Made by a program: the position numbers and the translations under genes | DNA from: Cephalotus follicularis | Taxonomy: Eukaryota; Streptophyta; Magnoliopsida; Oxalidales; Cephalotaceae | NCBI GenBank assembly: GCA_001972305.1 | Contig: BDDD01000060.1 | Span: forward strand, 148,239 to 212,238 | DNA length: 64,000 nt | Direction: 5' to 3' | Notes under the pieces: model-generated | Database searches by the model: none | What the model was told of the DNA's origin: nothing | The model's input: the letters and a program-made list of their open reading frames with translations, nothing else | Shown here: positions 1 through 11,090 of the stretch, piece by piece | Layout: every line of letters begins with the position of its first letter | Numbering within the stretch: position 1 is the first letter of the stretch

Positions 1-1245
1 GTGCATTTCATCAATGGCATTACAATATTATTGAACTCAAACTTGCATGTATAGCTTCCCCTACCTGTTACAGCAGTAACAACCGTACAGTCGAGCTGCA
101 CGTTGAATTGCCGAACCTTTTCGATAACCGTTGAACCGAAGCCGGTTCTTGTCGATTGATCAGTTCCTCAATGCCAAATCCAATTTCCACTCACACAGTG
201 CACATACAACACATTTTCGTTATGTTCGACACACAAAACATTTTTGTCGCCGAAACGCCGGCCGGATTTCGACCGACACAACCAGGCGGTGAAACACCCA
301 TCAATGGGTTCCACATTGAACGGTCTACTCAAAACCGCTCATGACTCGCCGGGAATCGGCGCCGAACACTGCGCCACGGCCGGCAGCGAGTCTTGACTCA
401 CTGAGTTAACTCGCCGGACTTCCACAGGTCCGATCACCGCCCAAAAACGCCACACATTCACAAGTCCTACCCGTCATTGCCCCTGACTCGCCAAGACTCG
501 GCGCCAAACGCGCCGTCTCAGGCGACAGTGAGTCGACTCGCTCAGGCGACAGTGAATTGACTCTCTGAGTCGACTCAGTCAAGCCATTCCGACCGATTCT
601 GGCCAAATCACGCCTCACCGGTGGTGGAAATGGGTAGAGCGGACCTTCTACACCATAACCCACACCATCCGCGACGCTAACGGCGCCGGGAAACGCCGGG
701 AGGAGGCGCGACAGTGGCAGGGAGAAGAAGAAAAAGAAGAGAAAAAGGGGGAAGGGAGAAGAGCTTACCGGCGGTAGGCGTGCCTGGGTGGTCCGTCGTC
801 CTCTCCCGGTCACGTGGCTGGCTCCGGCGTCGTCTCCGGCACCCTCTCTCCCTCTCTCTCCCGCTATCTCTCACAGTCTCTCTCTCTCTCTCTCGTCTGC
901 AGGGTCTTCGCACAGGCGCGCTATGCGCCCGTGTCTCCCCCTTCTTCTTTTATTAAATTGCTTCCTCCTTAGTATTTTCTGGTAAAATACTAAGGTATGG
1001 GTCCCGATTTTTTCGCAAATCGAGACATAAATTATCCAAACGGCCACCAAAATAATCGCAATAAAAATGGGAACATTTGGGCTTTATTGTCGCGCATTAA
1101 AAATAGGTTTTATTAGCCGTCTTGACCATCATGATTATGGCTTAAATGCGTAATACCTTTTTATTACTCCAAGCTCTATCGATTTTATCACGACTGTACA
1201 CGCACCAATGTCATAATAATTATTTATGAAATTCATGGCGTTACA
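1..1245 (-). repeat. E1 3' LTR, 5' part only (rest off-window)
   Basis: On the minus strand the LTR starts TGTAACGCC at 1245, directly after a purine tract. It matches 6168-7373 of the 5' LTR with scattered substitutions and one 37-bp length difference near 540-576, where the copy of a GAGTCGACTC-containing segment is extended. It includes a CT microsatellite near 845-903. Confidence 0.85.
845..903. repeat. CT/TC-rich microsatellite in the E1 3' LTR
   Basis: A pyrimidine run of CTCTCTC type; the counterpart in the other LTR is at 6966-7022. It lies between the TCGA-word region and the LTR start on the minus strand. Confidence 0.8.
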
Positions 1246-1262
1246 TCCTCCTATCCTTAAAG
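1246..1262 (-). other. E1 polypurine tract
   Basis: On the minus strand it reads AAGGATAGGAGGA immediately before the 3' LTR start TGTAACGCC. This is the usual primer for plus-strand DNA synthesis. A GGGACGA stretch just upstream resembles the segment before the PPT in E2 and E6. Confidence 0.7.
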
Positions 1263-3072
1263 AAATATCGTCCCTAGATTCCCTAGATTAAACATGTGAA
1301 GGTAGAATGCCTTCCCTTCTTCCTCACGTTCTAAGTGGCTTTTCAAGCCCATGGTATTACGATCACACTTCCACAATATCGAGCTTCAGATCTCAATACA
1401 TCTTGCTAATCACCAGATGTACGGAGAAACTGGAGCGATAGGCTTGCGACCACAGCTCATCCACATCAAACAATTCATAAGCATACGATCCATAACCATA
1501 TTGCTTATGACCGCACGTTCTGTAGCCGCACAATCTGTATCTGTTCAATCTGTAACCATACTATATCCATATCACTGGGTCTCCAAGAACCCAACATATC
1601 ACATATTATTATTCCGCAACTTCAAATAACTCCAATTAGCACTTATTCAGTTAATCACTTTCAATCTTCCAACAGTAAGGATCCTACACTGGCATATCCA
1701 GCACAGTTCCATCCAATTCAAACAATCATATGTCAATCATACCCAAAAGTGCTAAAATGTAGAACCTCAAACTCTAAATAATCACATCATGTTAGCGGAA
1801 TAATCAGTTGAATACATTTCAACTCTTATAATCTCCCGAAAATCGGGCATGAAGTATTCGTTTACAGGACTATGCCCCCTATAAAGAAAACACAATTTAT
1901 ATATTCACACTCCCGAAGGAGGAACCAACAGTTCACAATTGGGCTCAGTCCTCAATAAACCACAATTTAGATCCGAATCATCATTCTAGATTCTCAGTGA
2001 TGAATCCATCAAAAATCATACTCTTAGGATTTCTCGAAATTTCGGCATGAAGTATTCGTTTATCGAACTCCATGCCACCTGATAAACCACAGTTTATATG
2101 ATTGGGGATCAACCCTCATCTTATCACAATCTATATGCTGGGGGCTCAGCCCACACCAGACTACATCAGAACTAAATCAGATATATCGTTTGCGTGCGGA
2201 AGGATAATCCTTTCAATACCCTCAAATGATGGGCTTGATCATATCCAATAATACCATACGCATGCGAAGGATAATCACGTCAAAACCTCAAATGATGGGT
2301 CTGATCATATCCAATAATATCATACATCGATCAAATGATGCACTGCCACATGCCTGCAGGTCCAATACATCAACACGCATTTATATTCTCGCACTGCCAC
2401 AAGCCGGCAGGTCATATAATGTAAATACACTGTCCATCTACATCAACTACCTCATACAACCATAGATAAAAGAATATAGATTCTTACTCTGCACTTGGAC
2501 TGTCTAATCACTGACGCATCCACCTGAACCTGAACTTAAACCTGACCCACTTCATTTCAATGAAACAGATCAGCAGCCAATGGCTGTGTACAATACACAT
2601 AAGTAATAAAGGAGTGTAGAGGTGTAACAGATATATATGTAATGTCAATCATGCGAGATGCGTACATAGCATAAGCAATGTGAACAATGTCATTTCACAT
2701 TTATACAAGTCATAACACAATACGTCATCAGTAACTCTACCATATACCATCACCCGGGGCCTTTCGTCCCGTATCAATCCATGATTGTGCCCTATCCATT
2801 CCATTTCACATCCGTTTACGGTCCATAGCCATTTACGATCTATACCCATTCATAATTCATATCCGTTTACGGCCCACAGCCGTTTATGGTCAATATCCGT
2901 TCACTCTACTAGGAATCTAGAGGCTAACAACATGTGTAGTTCACATCTAACGGTCGACTAAATATATATATTGTCCCCTACCAGCACATATAAGTAGTTG
3001 GCCGCCATATCGATTCATTCACAATCTATCTCAAGCATCCGTGCAATGCCCATGTATTCGATAATAGTCCAT

Positions 3073-3312
3073 TCGACCACTATTCGATCGATAATGACCC
3101 ATTTGATCATTAACCGCTCAATAACAGTTCATTTGATCACTAACCGCTCAACGACGGTTCATACAATCACTAACCGCTCAACAACGGTTCACACGGCCAC
3201 TAACCACTCAATAACGGTTCAAACGATCACTATCCGTTCAACAATGGTCCATATGATCGCTAACCGCTCAACAACGGTTCATTCGATCATGATACGATCG
3301 ATAACGATACGA
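3073..3312. repeat. 30-bp minisatellite, 8 degenerate copies
   Basis: The unit contains the core AACCGCTCAACAACGGTTCA followed by a variable 10-bp linker rich in CGATCAC or CGGCCAC. The core has a dyad-like AACCG...CGGTT. In one frame it gives a 10-residue repeat (pattern xIxNRSTTVH), but nothing suggests this is translated. Confidence 0.8.
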
Positions 3313-4053
3313 TACGATCCATGATGATACACTAGCCATTCACAATGACCATTCACATTCTATTCTGATCAATCACTATTCGATACGAAAAACTTTTCTG
3401 ACAACACCTATGCCTTTTGGCCCCTTCGATCGATCGCTTAGCCACTACGGCTCATTCGGTCGGTCACTCAACCGCTATACAGTCCATAGCCCTCACTGTC
3501 ACTTCATTCGATATATCCCGCTGGATTTCTGCAGGTCAGCCTTCTTAAGGTCAGCCTTTCGGGCAACCCATAACAGTAAAGATCTTCCCCAGATCATGTA
3601 ACTATCTTTCAGCAATAGTCGCATCAAGTTCCCCATTGAAACTAGAAGGATTATGCTCTATGAATCTGTCAAGATTCCTTCCAAACTGATTTCCATCATC
3701 ACGTGCACCATGGTCAGGAGCCATGTCCTGTGGGTGAGCTTGAGCGTACAATCAACGCGTATCCACCATGTTTACAGCATCTGCAGCCATCTGCAGCTGG
3801 AAGTAATCCTCTATACGGCTCATAAGGTCCGTTCTGTCATTTACTTCCTCAGGAACACTTCCATGAGCGGCTCAAGGCCTTCAACGTTTTCTCCTTCCAT
3901 CCATTTTGTTTCCTATAAGGAAAGATGTCATGGTTCATCTCGAGGAAACAATCATTAATTGCCAAGGAACCTATTAGCCCGGACAAGTTCCTTCATCCTA
4001 TTATTTACTTGCCGAGGATAGTATCCCAGTGATAGCTTATAAAAGGAATATAA

Positions 4054-4065
4054 GCTCTGATACCA
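4054..4065 (-). other. E1 primer-binding site (initiator tRNA-Met type)
   Basis: On the minus strand it reads TGGTATCAGAGC, complementary to the 3' end of plant initiator tRNA-Met. It sits 4 nt inside the 5' LTR end at 4070. Confidence 0.85.
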
Positions 4066-4526
4066 CTGTTGTCACACGCTGTTTTACAAACAACAATAAA
4101 AGTGGTGGCAATCAACATATAAATCTGGCTTATGCAATTTACCATAAATTTAAAACTTTCCATATCCATTAACGACTTGCGGAAGCATTTAAATATAAGC
4201 CGAATTATAACGTAACATGCATCCCATACTACATGCTACAACGATAAACATCATCAAAGTTAACTGCCCACAAATGGAGCGTGAACAATAGACATCAATA
4301 CATCGATTCATTTATTACAATGATCCATTAACATTTCTCAAAAGTAAAAACAACATAAAACTTCATTCGCTCCACGGAGCTCAACGGTAACAATCCGCTG
4401 CATCAACCTGAAATCAATCTGAAATTGTAAGGGGTTAGCCTTTGTCCTCACCCGGCTAAGTATAAATACAATTCAGTTTCAATGATAATGCATGTCATTT
4501 ATGAATGCACAGTGATACAGTACGGT

Positions 4527-4566
4527 ATATATAACAGTATATACATATATGTATCTATATATACAT
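4527..4566 (-). promoter_or_regulatory. TATA-rich block of the E1 LTR (putative promoter)
   Basis: A run of TATATA and ATACATATAT words about 457 bp from the LTR 3' end. Equivalent blocks sit about 490-580 bp from the LTR ends of E2, S1, S3 and E6. No start site can be proven from sequence. Confidence 0.4.
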
Positions 4567-4990
4567 ATTCACAGTACATGTGCAACCCGTTGGGGCTACA
4601 CCAGCACAATCACGGTCATGTCCTCAACGGACCAGTCACAATCATGTCCTCAAAGGACCGAACAAACCATCAGTTATGCCTCAACGGGCCAACAATCCAG
4701 TAATACATGTCACAGCGAACAAACAAACCAATACGGTCAATCAATCCTGTCACCACAGACAACACTCTATGCGGGGATGCTTCCACTCTGTGTTTAGCAC
4801 CCGGTCACTTCCACTCTATGTTTAGCAACCCGGATACTTCCGCTCTGCGTTTAGTAACCGCCACAACAGTTAATCAATCACATCGGAGAAACAATACATC
4901 AATCATGTCACATCGGACAAACAATCCAATTCAAGTTGCTTACACAACAGTGCTTAGCAACCGGTTACTTACACAACAGTGCTTAGTAAC

Positions 4991-5338
4991 CAAAAGGGAG
5001 TTCCTGGCTACTTACTCAACAGAGCTTAGTAACCATTGTATGAGAAACCCAAGCTACTTACTCAATAGAGCTTAGTAGCTTCCGTATATGGAATCTCCAG
5101 CTACTTACTCAACAGAGCTTAGCAGTGGAGTTCCTGACTACTTACTGAACAGAGCTTAGTAACCCAAAAGGGAGTCCCTGGCAACTTACTCAACAGAGCT
5201 TAGTAACCATTGCTTGGGAAACCCTAGCTACTTACTCAACAGAGCTTAGTAGCTACCATATATGGAATCTCTGGCTACTTACTCAACAGAGCTTAGTAGT
5301 GGAGTTCCTGACTACTTACTCAACAGAGCTTAGCAGGT
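4991..5338. repeat. Higher-order tandem repeat, 2 x 174 bp, in the E1 5' LTR
   Basis: Each 174-bp unit (4991-5164 and 5165-5338) holds four sub-repeats spaced 46, 47, 37 and 44 bp, all with the core CTACTTACTCAACAGAGCTT. Further degenerate copies extend leftward to about 4780 as GTTTAGCAACC-type words. The four-part order is kept in both units, so the array grew by duplicating a diversified block. Confidence 0.85.
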
Positions 5339-5639
5339 AAACACAATCAATCAATCCATTACAAGTAATTATTAACAGATATAAGACTCGTAAACAATAC
5401 ATTTCGAAATGTACATCGGTCCTTTTAAAACGGTGCACAGTCTTGGCTACTTACCCAAAAAGGCTTAGCAGTCGTCACAAGTTTCTCAATCCCTTAAAAC
5501 CACTTTCATAATCCTTTTGGAAAACATACATTTCCATATAACAATGATTTAATAAACCATTTATACGCTTAGGTGATAGCTCAATCAACAATTGTATGCA
5601 ATGCAAACATATGCTCAATAATGCAAACGGGCTTTATTC

Positions 5640-5930
5640 GCGTCAACATGCACCATGTAGGCGTTAATGTTCAACCCAGTCACTTAAGCGTCGCCGCTTA
5701 ACTCTTAGCGTCAATGCTTTCAACCAGAAACTTTACGCGTCAACATCTCATCCCTTTGGCGTCGATGCTCTGAGGTAGGAACCTCAGGCGTTAACGGCAC
5801 ACGTGTCCATTCTCACTCATGACGAATCATGGCGTCAACGTTTATCATGAATCATGACTCATTGTCCGTATAACAATCCATAGCGTCGACCCTTCTTTCC
5901 TAAGCGTCGACGGTTAAGCGAACCAAAACA
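5640..5930. repeat. TCGA-word cluster, GCGTCGACGCTT class (E1 LTR)
   Basis: About ten degenerate copies such as AGCGTCGACGGTTAAG, GCGTCAACATC and GCGTCGATGCTCTGAGG, at roughly 20-40 bp spacing. The same word class appears in E2, S1, E6 and the 53764-54075 stretch. Confidence 0.7.
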
Positions 5931-6489
5931 CGGTTCCCTCAACACGTCTCGAAACCAATAGAGTTTAAGCATGCAACATATGCAATTCGATCTACAATCA
6001 TTGTAAAAAGAAATATGCATGACGGGTTAACTATTCATAGGAACCCTAACACAGTCACACAATCCATAATCCACAGTCCACAATCATTCTACGACATGAT
6101 ATGCATAACAGGTTGACTACTCACAGTAACCCTAACACAGTCACACAATTCACAATCCGCAAACCATGCATTTCATCAATGGCATTACAATATTATTGAA
6201 CTCAAACTTGCATGTATAGCTTCCCCTACCTGTTACAGCAGTAACAACCGTACAGTCGAGCTGCACGTTCAATTGCCGAACCTTTTCGATAACCGTTGAA
6301 CCGAAGCCGGTTCTTGTCGATTGATCAGTTCCTCAATACCAAATCCAATTGCCACTCACACACTGCACATACAACACATTTCCGTTATGTTCGACACACA
6401 AAACATTTTCGTCGTCGAAACGGCGGCCGGATTCTGACCGACACAACCAGGCGGTGAAACACCCATCAACGGGCTCCACATTGAACGGT

Positions 6490-6720
6490 CTACTCAAAAC
6501 TGCTCACGACTCACCGAGAATCGGCGCCAAACGCCGTGCCACGACTGGCAGTGAGTCGTGACTCACTGAGTCAACTCGCCGGACCTCCACAGGTCCGATC
6601 ACCACCCAAAAATGACACACATTGACCAGTCCTATGCGTCACTGCCCGTGACTCACCATGACTCGGTGCCAAACGCGCCGTCTCAGGTGACAGTGAGTCG
6701 ACTCAGTCAAGTCATTCCGT
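6490..6720. repeat. TCGA-word region, GAGTCGACTC class (E1 5' LTR)
   Basis: Words such as GTGAGTCGACTCAGTC, GAGTCGTGACTCACTG and GAGTCAACTCGCC. The other LTR copy (about 340-600) has an extra repeat of the same type. Confidence 0.6.
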
Positions 6721-7373
6721 CCGATTCTGGCCAAATCACGCCTCACCAGTGGTGGAAATGGGTAGAGCGGACCTTCTACACCATAACCCACGCCATCCGC
6801 GATGCTAACGACGCCGGGAAACGCCGGGAGGAGGCGCGATAGTGGAGGGGAGAAGAAGAAAAACAAGAGAAAAGAGGGGAAGGGGGAAGAGCTTACCGGC
6901 AGTAGGCATGCCTGGGTGGTCCGCCGTCCTCTCCCGGACATGTGGCTGGCTCCGGCGTCGTCTCCGGTGCCCTCTCTCCCTCTCTCTCCCGCTGTCTCTC
7001 CCAGTCTCTCTCTCTCTCTCTAGTCTGCAGGTTCTTCGCACGGGCGCGCTATGCGCCCATGTGTCCCCCTTCTTCTTTTATTAAATTGCTTCGTCCTTAG
7101 TATTTTTTGGTAAAATGCTAAGGTATGGGTCCCAATTTTTCCGCAAATCGCGACATAAATTATCCAAACGACAACCAAAATAATCGTAATAAAAATGCGA
7201 ACATTTGGGCTTTATTATCGGGCATTAAAAATAGGTTTTATTAGCCGTCTTGACCAGCATGATTACGGCTTAAATGCGTAATACCTTTTTATTACTCCAG
7301 GCTCTATCGATTTTATCATGACTGTACACGCACCAATTTCATAATAATTATTTATGAAATTCGGGGCGTTACA

Positions 7374-9239
7374 GGTACTTTGTATATATATGGTTTTTCT
7401 GCTGGAGTATTGATGGATTCTGGAGCATCGCATTCTTTTATATCTGCATGTTTTGCATCTTGCTTAGATGTCATCCCTGACTGCATGTCATACATACTTG
7501 ATGTGAGTACACCGACCGCGGCTTCTATGTATACTGACTCGGTATATAGAGGCTGTGAGATGTCTATGGTAGGCATTTCCTTATATGCAGATTTGATAGT
7601 GCTGCCTATCCGTGACTTCAATGTTATATTGGGGATGGATTGGCTATCACCACACCATGCTCGTTTGATTTGCTATAATAAAACTGTGGATTTTTGTTTG
7701 CCCGATGGAACGACTTTTCAGTTCAAGAGAGACAAAGGGTTCTTGACACCGATCATATCCTTTATTCGAGCATCGAGATACATAGAGAAGGGATGCGAGG
7801 GATATTTGGCCTATGTGATTGATCGAAGGAAAGAGAAAGGCTTGAGCTTGGAGGAAATTCCAGTTGTGTGCGAATTTCCAGATGTATATCCTGATGACTT
7901 GGGATCTTTGCTACCGAAAAGAAATATGGAGTTCGTTATCGATCTTATACTAGGTAAAGCTCCTATTTCTAAAGCACCATATAGGATGGCCCCTGTAAAA
8001 TTGAGGGAACTAAAATTACAGTTGCAATGTCTGATCGATAAGGGTTTTATTCAACCTAGTGTTTCTCCTTGGGGTGTGCCTGTACTGTTTGTCAAGAACA
8101 AGGATGGGTCGATCAGACTCTGCATCGACTATAGAATGCTAAACAAGGCAACTATCAAGAACAAGTATCCTTTACCCCACATTGAGGAGTTGTTTGACCA
8201 GTTGCAAGGATCAAGGGTGTTTTCAAATCTCGACTTGAGGTCAGGATATCACCAACTGAGAGTAAGGGAAGGAGACATTGAGAAGACTGCCTTCCGAACA
8301 CGGTATGGTCATTACGAGTTCTTGGTGATGCCGTTCGATGTTACCAATGCACCGGCAGCTTTTATGTCATTGATGAATGACGTATTCCGACCATACCTGG
8401 ACCAGTTTGTTGTAGTGTTTATCAATGACATACTGGTATATTCACGGAGTAAGGAGGAGCACGCTCACCATCTAAGGCAAGTATTGCAAGTTCTCAGAGA
8501 ACATCGGTCGTACGCCAAGTTTGGCAAGTGTGAGTTCTGGCTTGATCATGTGATCTTTCTCGGTCACATCGTATATGGGGAAGGCTTGACGGTGGATCTG
8601 TCAAAGACTGAAGTAGTACGGGACTGGCCACAACCGAAGAACGTGACGGAGGTGCACAGTTTCCTTGGATTGGCGGGATATTACAGAAGGTTTATCCAGA
8701 ACTTTTCAAGGATAGCCGAGCCCTTGACTAGACTGACCCAGAAGAAAACCCCTTTTGTCTGGGACGAATACTGTGAAGCTAGTTTCCATGAACTAAAGGA
8801 TCGGTTGGTTTTCGCTCCTGTCTTGGCATTACCGGATGGTAATGAGGGCTTCGCGGTCTACAGTGATGCATCAGGTAAGGGTTTGGGCTGTGTACTGATG
8901 CAGCGAGGCAGAGTGATTGCATATGCCTCGAGGAAGCTAAAGCCGTATGAAGAAAACTACCCGAATCATGACCTTGAGCTTGCAGCTATTATCTTTGTCC
9001 TTCAAAAGTGGAGACACTATCTTTATGGGGTGCTGTTTGAAATCTTCACCGATCATAAGAGTTTGAGGTACCTGTTTTGTCAGGACACACTAAACATGAG
9101 ACAACGCAGGTGGGTAGAATTCTTTAATGATTATGATTATAGTGTTCAGTACCACCCGAGGAAAGCGAATGTAGTCACTGATGCCTTGAGCCGCAAGGCT
9201 ATGGTTGCCAGTGCGATGGTGTCGCATGGAAGATGCTAG
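7374..9239 (+). pseudogene. pol: E2 pol part 1: protease, reverse transcriptase, RNase H
   Basis: One open frame of about 620 codons without its true start, because E1 interrupts it. Protease comes first: catalytic DSGASHS about 14 residues in, and the second conserved box LGMDWL near residue 84. RT follows ([11 protein letters not shown] near 244, DLRSGYHQ near 280). The polymerase box near 347 reads FINDILVYS, where family members have two aspartates, so the first catalytic Asp is replaced by Asn and the enzyme is probably inactive. RNase H follows ([10 protein letters not shown] near 493, [16 protein letters not shown] at the end). The frame closes at a TAG (9237-9239) after a frameshift; the integrase continues in another frame. 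Confidence 0.9.
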
Positions 9240-10735
9240 AAGACTTCCAAGAATGGTCTCCGTTCAATCAGTCACCGGGGATCTTTGTGGCTGACATGCG
9301 AGTACATCCTGTGTTACTGGATCACATCAGGGATGCACAACCACACGATCAGGAGCTACAATGAATTCGGGGAAACCTGGACTCAGAATCCAACTTTCGA
9401 GTGCATGCTGATGATATTCTGAGATATCGCAGACGCGTGTGTCTTCCAAATGAACCAGGGTTGAAGAATGAGTTACTTCGCGGGGATCATAAATCTTTGT
9501 ACAGCATTCACCCTGGTAGCACAAAGATGTATCAAGATATGAAGAAGACTTACTGGTGGCCTGGCATGAAACGAGAGATCGCCGAGTATGTGGCAAGGTG
9601 TTTAACTTGCCAGACAGTCAAGGCTGAGCACCAGAGACCGGTAAGTTTACTACAACCTTTCCCAATTCCAGAGTGGAAATGGGAACATGTTACGATGGAC
9701 TTTGTTTTGGGTTTTCCTCTGACTCAGAACCGTCACAACGCCGTGTGGGTTGTCGTAGATAGACTCACCAAGTTAGCACACTTTCTGTCTACACACGTTA
9801 CTGATTCTGCGAGCAAACTAGCTCGTTTGTATGTAAAGGAGATAGTGAGGCTACACGGTGTTTCAGTCAGCATAGTATGTGATAGAGATGCCATCTTCAC
9901 TTCCAACTTTTGGAAGAGATTCCAGACATCTTTTGGGATGAAGCTGAACCTGAGTACTACCTTCCACCCTCAGACCGATGGGAAGTCTGAGCGTACCATC
10001 CAGACCTTGGAGGATATGCTACGGGCTTGCATTATTGATTTTGCTGGTACCTGAGAGGATCACATTCCTTTGATAGAGTTCTCTTATAATAACAGCTATC
10101 ATTCCAGTATCGGCTTGGCACCGTTTGAAGCACTGTATGGGAGGAAATGCAGATCTCCTGTATGTTGGGATGAGGTCGGGGAGCGACCTTTACTCGGGAC
10201 TGAATTAGTGGAAGAAAATTTAGAAAAGATCAAGATGATCAAAAGGAAGTTGCTTGCTGCTCAGAGCCGGTAGAAGAGCTATGCGGACAGTGTCAAGAGG
10301 AGGCCTTCGACCTTCAGTGTGGGCGATCATGTGTTCTTAAAGGTCTCACCATGGAAGGGCGTGCAAAGGTTTGGGAGAAAGGGAAAATTAGCTCCTTGCT
10401 ATATTGGTCCTTTCGAGGTTTTGGAGAGGGTTGGGGAGGTGGCGTACCACCTTGCCTTACCTCTTGCACTGTCAAACGTTCACGACGTCTTTCATGTATC
10501 TATGCTGAGGAGATATATCCCGGACCCATCACATGTCCTGGATCATGATACTGTTTCGGTGAAAGATGATCTCTCTTGTGAGGAGTTGCCTGTACGGATC
10601 CTAGATTGGAAGACGCAAATTTTGAGGAACCGAGCTATCTCCATTGTCAAGTTTCAATGGCAGTTTCACCGGCCTGATGAAGCAACTTGGGAGCGTGAGG
10701 AGGATATCCGAGAACGCTACCCGTACTTGTTCTAG
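9240..10735 (+). pseudogene. pol: E2 pol part 2: integrase with chromodomain-like tail
   Basis: All in one frame but broken by stops at 9362-9364 (TGA), 10052-10054 (TGA, at an expected Trp) and 10271-10273 (TAG, at an expected Gln). The N-terminal zinc-binding HHCC is visible (HKSLYSIHPG ... CLTCQTVK). The three catalytic acids of the DDE core appear present: Asp in TMDFV, Asp in CDRDAIF, Glu in KSERTIQ. After the GPF motif (YIGPFEVLERV) comes a chromodomain-like segment with aromatic positions (LDWKTQILRNRAI ... EATWERE) ending RYPYLF and TAG at 10735. Chromodomains of this group are thought to guide insertion into heterochromatin. Confidence 0.88.
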
Positions 10736-10767
10736 TCTTGTTTTGAATTTCGAGGACGAAATTCCTT

Positions 10768-10782
10768 TGAAGGAGGGGTGGA
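10768..10782 (+). other. E2 polypurine tract
   Basis: TGAAGGAGGGGTGGA directly precedes the 3' LTR start TGTAACGCCC. The preceding GAGGACGAAATTC is shared, with changes, by E4, E5 and E6. Confidence 0.85.
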
Positions 10783-10984
10783 TGTAACGCCCGTAATTTT
10801 CATGTGTTGTAATTTCACAATGTAAATGTACTTTAATTGTCGAATTAATAAAAAGATGGATTTTCCGAATTTGATGATGTTTTTCCAACCTTGATGATAT
10901 AGAATTTGGAATCCAATTGTGAAAGGAGTGTTAAAAGTGTAATTTAGTGAAACGGCACAGTTTTGAGGTTAAAGCACTGATGGC

Positions 10985-11090
10985 TAGACTTATAGCGTCG
11001 ACGCTTAAGCCGTTGAAACGCGCGTTTAAACTTAACACATAAGCACCGATGCCTACATGTGAACGTCGATGCTTTGAGGCGTGTTCTGCA
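10985..11090. repeat. TCGA-word cluster 1 of the E2 LTR
   Basis: Words AGCGTCGACGCTTAAG (a 14-bp perfect palindrome inside), AGCACCGATGCCTAC and ACGTCGATGCTTTGAGG. The solo LTR S1 has the equivalent cluster at 19995-20105. Confidence 0.75.

Larger units (their letters stand above)
1246..4069 (-). other. E1 internal domain, non-coding
   Basis: About 2.8 kb between the two LTRs with no frame longer than about 110 codons and no retroviral motif (no protease DSG, RT DD, integrase HHCC or DDE). It is AT-rich and contains several internal duplications: a GGCATGAAGTATTCG segment near 1848 and again near 2042, a CAAATGATGGG segment at 2223 and 2288, CACTGCCACA segments at 2341 and 2393, and an 8 x 30-bp minisatellite at 3073-3312. 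A faint gag-like stretch on the minus strand near 3640-3900, full of stops, may be a relic of an ancestral gag; this is weak. Confidence 0.65.
1..7373 (-). mobile_element. E1: LARD-like non-autonomous LTR retrotransposon, left end outside window
   Basis: Two long direct copies (3-1245 and 6168-7373) lie in the same orientation around a 2.8-kb core. Read on the minus strand, the core begins with a tRNA-Met-type PBS next to one LTR and ends with a purine tract next to the other. The LTR begins TGTAACGCC and ends GTGTGACA. The core has no recognisable gag or pol, only short unrelated open frames. Long LTRs with a non-coding core and intact priming signals are what define LARD-type elements, which need enzymes supplied in trans. 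Its right end cuts E2 at the start of protease; the 5 bp after it are GGTAC, and the matching left flank is off-window. The LTR resembles those of E2, S1 and S3 in ends, TATA-rich block and a GGCTAACCCC box, so a related chromovirus is the likely helper (inference). Confidence 0.75.
4070..7373 (-). repeat. E1 5' LTR, complete (3304 bp)
   Basis: Minus strand, from TGTAACGCCCC at 7373 to GTGTGACA at 4070, followed by the PBS. It contains, in the direction of transcription: a CT microsatellite (6966-7022), a region with GAGTCGACTC-type words (6490-6720), a cluster of GCGTCGACGCTT-type words (5640-5930), a 174-bp higher-order tandem repeat (4991-5338), a TATA-rich block (4527-4566) and a GGCTAACCCC box (4431-4440). 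It is longer than the other LTRs here mainly because of the tandem repeat. Confidence 0.85.

Noticed and set aside
406..956. Overlapping open frames on both strands giving Ser/Arg/Leu-rich proteins, with near copies at 6639-7084
   Set aside because: They lie in both E1 LTR copies over a CT microsatellite, exist on both strands and in several frames, and have no domain; low-complexity artefacts.
2998..3324. 108-codon frame with a 10-residue repeat
   Set aside because: It is the 30-bp minisatellite read in a frame that lacks stops; there is no initiation context or family resemblance.
4900..5340. CRISPR-like array of regularly spaced repeats
   Set aside because: Repeats and spacers are both duplicated in a 174-bp period within a plant LTR; spacers are not unique, so this is a tandem repeat.
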